NCBI GenBank assembly: GCA_021646405.1
Contig: SOER01000005.1
Location: 62,001 to 126,000 of the forward strand
Source: Candidatus Loosdrechtia aerotolerans
GTDB lineage: Bacteria > Planctomycetota > Brocadiia > Brocadiales > Brocadiaceae
DNA: 64,000 nucleotides
Direction: 5' to 3'
The translations under genes were made by a program, and so were the position numbers. Shown piece after piece: positions 61,886-64,000 of the stretch; position 1 is the first letter of the stretch; the number at the start of each line of letters is the position of its first letter. Under the pieces are notes generated by a model that was not told where the DNA came from, made no database searches, and saw only the letters and a program-made list of their open reading frames with translations.

Positions 61886-62028
61886 TTATGCCTTGGTTAA
61901 CTTATCGTACGGTTCTGGTTCAACATCAGGCACTTTTTTTAATATAGCTTCAAAATCTTTTCTTCTTTAGCAATTTTCTTAATTTTTTTGTGTAACGATT
62001 CCGGTAATCTTATACTCAAAGTACTCAT
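61886..62028 (-). pseudogene. Ribbon-helix-helix antitoxin with internal frame loss
   Basis: ATG at 62028 after AGGAG: MSTLSIRLPESLHKKIKKIA is an RHH DNA-binding N-terminus. After KEEK the frame is lost and a second frame gives DFEAILKKVPDVEPEPYDKL to a stop at 61886, an ending common in such antitoxins. The region between (about 10-15 residues) is deleted. Its start overlaps the PIN gene stop (ATGA). Confidence 0.65.
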
Positions 62029-62215
62029 AATAAGTCTCCTTGCAATCCAATAAATTCTTTAGGCGTTATTGGTTCCGGTTTAAATTGTTCCAAGCCTTTA
62101 AAATGTTTACTATTGTAAGTAACAATGTAATCACAATTACCTGCTACTGCTAATTCCAAAATCATATCATCTTTTTGGTCTTTTAAAACTGGCCTCCATA
62201 AATAAAAAATCTCTT
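62025..62215 (-). pseudogene. PIN-domain toxin, C-terminal part only
   Basis: Reads EIFYLWRPVLKDQKDDMILE, then LAVAGNCDYIVTYNSKHFKG, a PIN-domain RNase C-terminus with its Asp residues (KDDMILE and nearby). The N-terminus with the first catalytic Asp is replaced by the MITE-like element (62242-62545). The long open frame to 62606 is translation of that repeat. Pairs with the RHH antitoxin by ATGA overlap. Confidence 0.7.
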
Positions 62216-62241
62216 GATGGATACAAATTTTACAAAAATAG

Positions 62242-62545
62242 TAATTACTCAGGTTCAGGGTTGGCTTGTTCCCAAACAGACAGGCTGGGTCAAATGGATT
62301 CCTTTGTCTTAAAAGTGGGGAATAACCCTTAAAAATTATCCATTTTATCTTAAATTTATAGCTCTTAATCCTTAAAGTGGGGAAGAAACGCCTCAAAATG
62401 TACGAAAATTGTTTATTTGACCCAGCCTGTCTGTTTGGGAACAAGCCTGTGGCAGGCCAAGTAGAGACGCAAGATTTTGCGTCTCTACTAAGGCTCAGCT
62501 TGATGCATATGCCCCTAACCCTGAACCATGAACCTGAATAATTAC
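62242..62545. mobile_element. MITE-like palindromic element, copy 3, with a nested palindrome
   Basis: Outer ends TAATTACTCAGGTTCAGG and CCTGAATAATTAC are inverted repeats. The ATGCATCAAGCTAAG-type arm is at 62490-62515. Inside, CCCAAACAGACAGGCTGGGT and its complement form a second palindrome around AT-rich DNA, suggesting that one element inserted in another. It truncates a PIN toxin gene. Confidence 0.82.
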
Positions 62546-62699
62546 GAATAGATTGGTACTCAAACAAATCACGCGGATTACGCAAGAAGCAGGATACCTT
62601 TACCACTGGTAATCAAACGACAGATGCTGCAGATGAGGCTATCGAAATAATCGACGTATCTGCACACCAACCACGACGCATCCCTTCAAAGCAATGGCG

Positions 62700-62958
62700 C
62701 TATTGTATCAAACTAAAAAAGCAATTTCCTATCATCGCAGATGAAACTTTTTTTCTCCTCACCCATTCCGCTACCTCTTCCGTGCAATAACCCAAACCGC
62801 ATGAATAATCCCGGGAATATAGCCGAACAGAGTGAGCAGGATATTCAGCCAGAAATGAAGTCCTATGCCGACCTGCAGAAAAACACCCAGCGGGGGCAGC
62901 AATATGGCAAAAAGAAGTCTAATTGGATCCATTCACGTACTCCTTTCTATTGTATCAA
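62700..62958. mobile_element. 235-bp insertion with 12-bp direct repeat, carrying yqaE
   Basis: CTATTGTATCAA occurs at 62700-62711 and 62947-62958, exactly where the transposase homology breaks and resumes. The DNA between holds one complete gene (yqaE) with its ribosome-binding site. Such a repeat is what a transposition event would leave, but no inverted ends were recognised. Confidence 0.65.
62771..62932 (-). CDS. YqaE/Pmp3 family small membrane protein
   Basis: 53 residues, ATG at 62932 with AAAGGAG 8 nt upstream, TAG at 62771. Reads MDPIRLLFAILLPPLGVFLQ, then GLHFWLNILLTLFGYIPGII, and HAVWVIARKR at the end: two helices with the conserved PPLGV and GYIPGIIHA. Proteins of this family occur in plasma membranes and are stress-linked. 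Complete gene inside the 12-bp-repeat insertion. Confidence 0.9.
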   Translation of the reverse strand: MDPIRLLFAILLPPLGVFLQVGIGLHFWLNILLTLFGYIPGIIHAVWVIARKR

Positions 62959-63319
62959 GAAAATCTATGAGGTAGGTCCCCTGTGCTGTCCAAACTGCAG
63001 CGGGGAAATGAAGATTATCAGTTTTATCACTGACCAACAGGTAATACGCCAGATACTCAAACACCTCGGTCTTTGGACGCCTTCCAGAGACCCCCTGACA
63101 CCGTACCTCCCCTAAAAACCATGAACTGGTCTATGAGCTTTTTGATGACCTGTCTGCATTCAACAGAGTGGCAGATGATGAATCCTGTATTATGCCAAAC
63201 TGAACTATTTGGTTTATGCCATTTATTACAGGAGACAGGGATAGTCTGTTTATCCCACGGCAATACCATACTAAAAATCAGGTAATGTGCAGCAAATTAC
63301 CCATCCACAGATAATACTT

Positions 63320-63871
<552 letters not shown>

Positions 63872-64000
63872 TCAACTCTGGCCCGTTCGTCGTCGTTGCA
63901 GCCATCGCTCAAATGAAGCCTGGCTCTCGCTCGACTTCTTACCGAGCAATATTCCTTCAACCCCAATATCTTCATCTAAATCAGGCCAATGAATTCCATA
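63872..64000 (-). CDS. DUF2442 domain protein, partial (runs off the window)
   Basis: From the window end the minus strand reads YGIHWPDLDEDIGVEGILLG, then SESQASFERWLQRRTGQS and a stop at 63872. The segment WPDLDEDI.VEGIL is the DUF2442 C-terminal signature. Proteins of this family usually accompany DUF4160. The start lies right of the window. Confidence 0.75.
   Translation of the reverse strand, partial: YGIHWPDLDEDIGVEGILLGKKSSESQASFERWLQRRRTGQS

Larger units (their letters stand above)
62555..63200 (+). pseudogene. IS91-like transposase remnant, split
   Basis: Plus-strand pieces RIPSKQWRYCIK (up to 62711) and YCIKKIYEVGPLCCPNCSGE, then MKIISFITDQQVIRQILKHLG (62947-63110), match the C-terminal part of IS91-type transposases (W..CIKK.YEVDPL.CP.CGGEM.II.FI). 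The two are separated by 235 bp that carry the yqaE gene, and the motif CTATTGTATCAA is repeated on both sides. Beyond 63120 similarity fades. Confidence 0.65.

Noticed and set aside
61642-61947. Plus-strand 101-residue ORF
   Set aside because: It runs through the AGGCTGTCCGAGAAT inverted pair and over the end of the RHH antitoxin on the other strand; no domain.
62025-62606. A 193-residue minus-strand protein
   Set aside because: Only the last 60 or so residues are PIN-domain sequence; the rest is translation of the palindromic element and the IS91 remnant antisense.

Overview
The window reads as a chromosomal segment of a Gram-negative bacterium, most likely a planctomycete of the anammox-related Brocadiales lineage. 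This is inference from gene content: corrinoid methyltransferases with a RACo-type activator, a SpoVG carrying an internal zinc ribbon, RnfB, a SBBP-propeller protein, lipid A/core genes, and very many short palindromic repeats and eroded mobile or defence genes. No rRNA, tRNA or CRISPR array was recognised.

Layout. 1-3.7 kb: an operon of two uroporphyrinogen-decarboxylase-fold methyltransferases and a corrinoid-protein activator. 3.7-10 kb: a decayed defence island, all on the minus strand: a type III restriction-modification system (res and mod both broken), a DUF559 nuclease, a gutted DUF1016 nuclease, tail and head pieces of a CD-NTase/S-4TM (CBASS-like) pair and a helicase tail, cut by an intact IS701-like element with a clean 4-bp target duplication. 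Palindromic elements lie in frame inside several of these genes. 10-31.7 kb: ordinary housekeeping genes: prfB (with its programmed +1 frameshift)-glyA-gpsA; rsmD-ispE-spoVG; ilvB; rnfB; rsmE; two Hsp20; hemC; dsbD; plsY; a Kdo-kinase-like gene; a heptosyltransferase; polyprenyl synthase; tatA; an MBL hydrolase; YdjM-like; nikR; and a His-rich lipoprotein. 31.8-37.2 kb: envelope proteins (DUF481 barrel, seven-repeat SBBP propeller), DUF488 and a small membrane protein. 37.2-50.4 kb: a visibly more G+C-rich accessory block with a Rad50/Mre11-like pair (YhaN/YhaO), a 1637-residue SF1 helicase-nuclease, and a clan CD (caspase/gingipain-like) protease domain fused to lectin-like repeats.

51-64 kb is a mosaic of small mobile units. 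Two integron platforms are recognisable. Each has a decayed intI N-terminus on the minus strand, an attI-like stretch with a good outward promoter, and plus-strand cassettes with attC sites at 51947-52006, 53181-53273 and 56691-56787. A further minus-strand attC lies at 59198-59268. Cassette cargo is nucleases (NucS/DUF91-like, Mrr), a HEPN-like protein and HicAB; HigBA and a frameshifted type II R-M system lie nearby. These are interleaved with RAYT (Y1 transposase) fragments bracketed by a REP hairpin, GGGACACATCCC, seen eight times (one copy a variant) between 48.6 and 58.2 kb. The right end holds broken toxin-antitoxin modules (PIN/RHH, BrnT/BrnA), an IS91-like transposase remnant split by a small yqaE/Pmp3 gene flanked by a 12-bp direct repeat, and a partial DUF2442 gene.

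In function, left of 32 kb is core metabolism, translation, isoprenoid, haem and envelope biogenesis. Right of 37 kb is defence and recombination. The two most notable structures are the pair of integron platforms with defence cassettes in this lineage and the layered REP/RAYT/palindrome repeats that have reshaped the accessory region.
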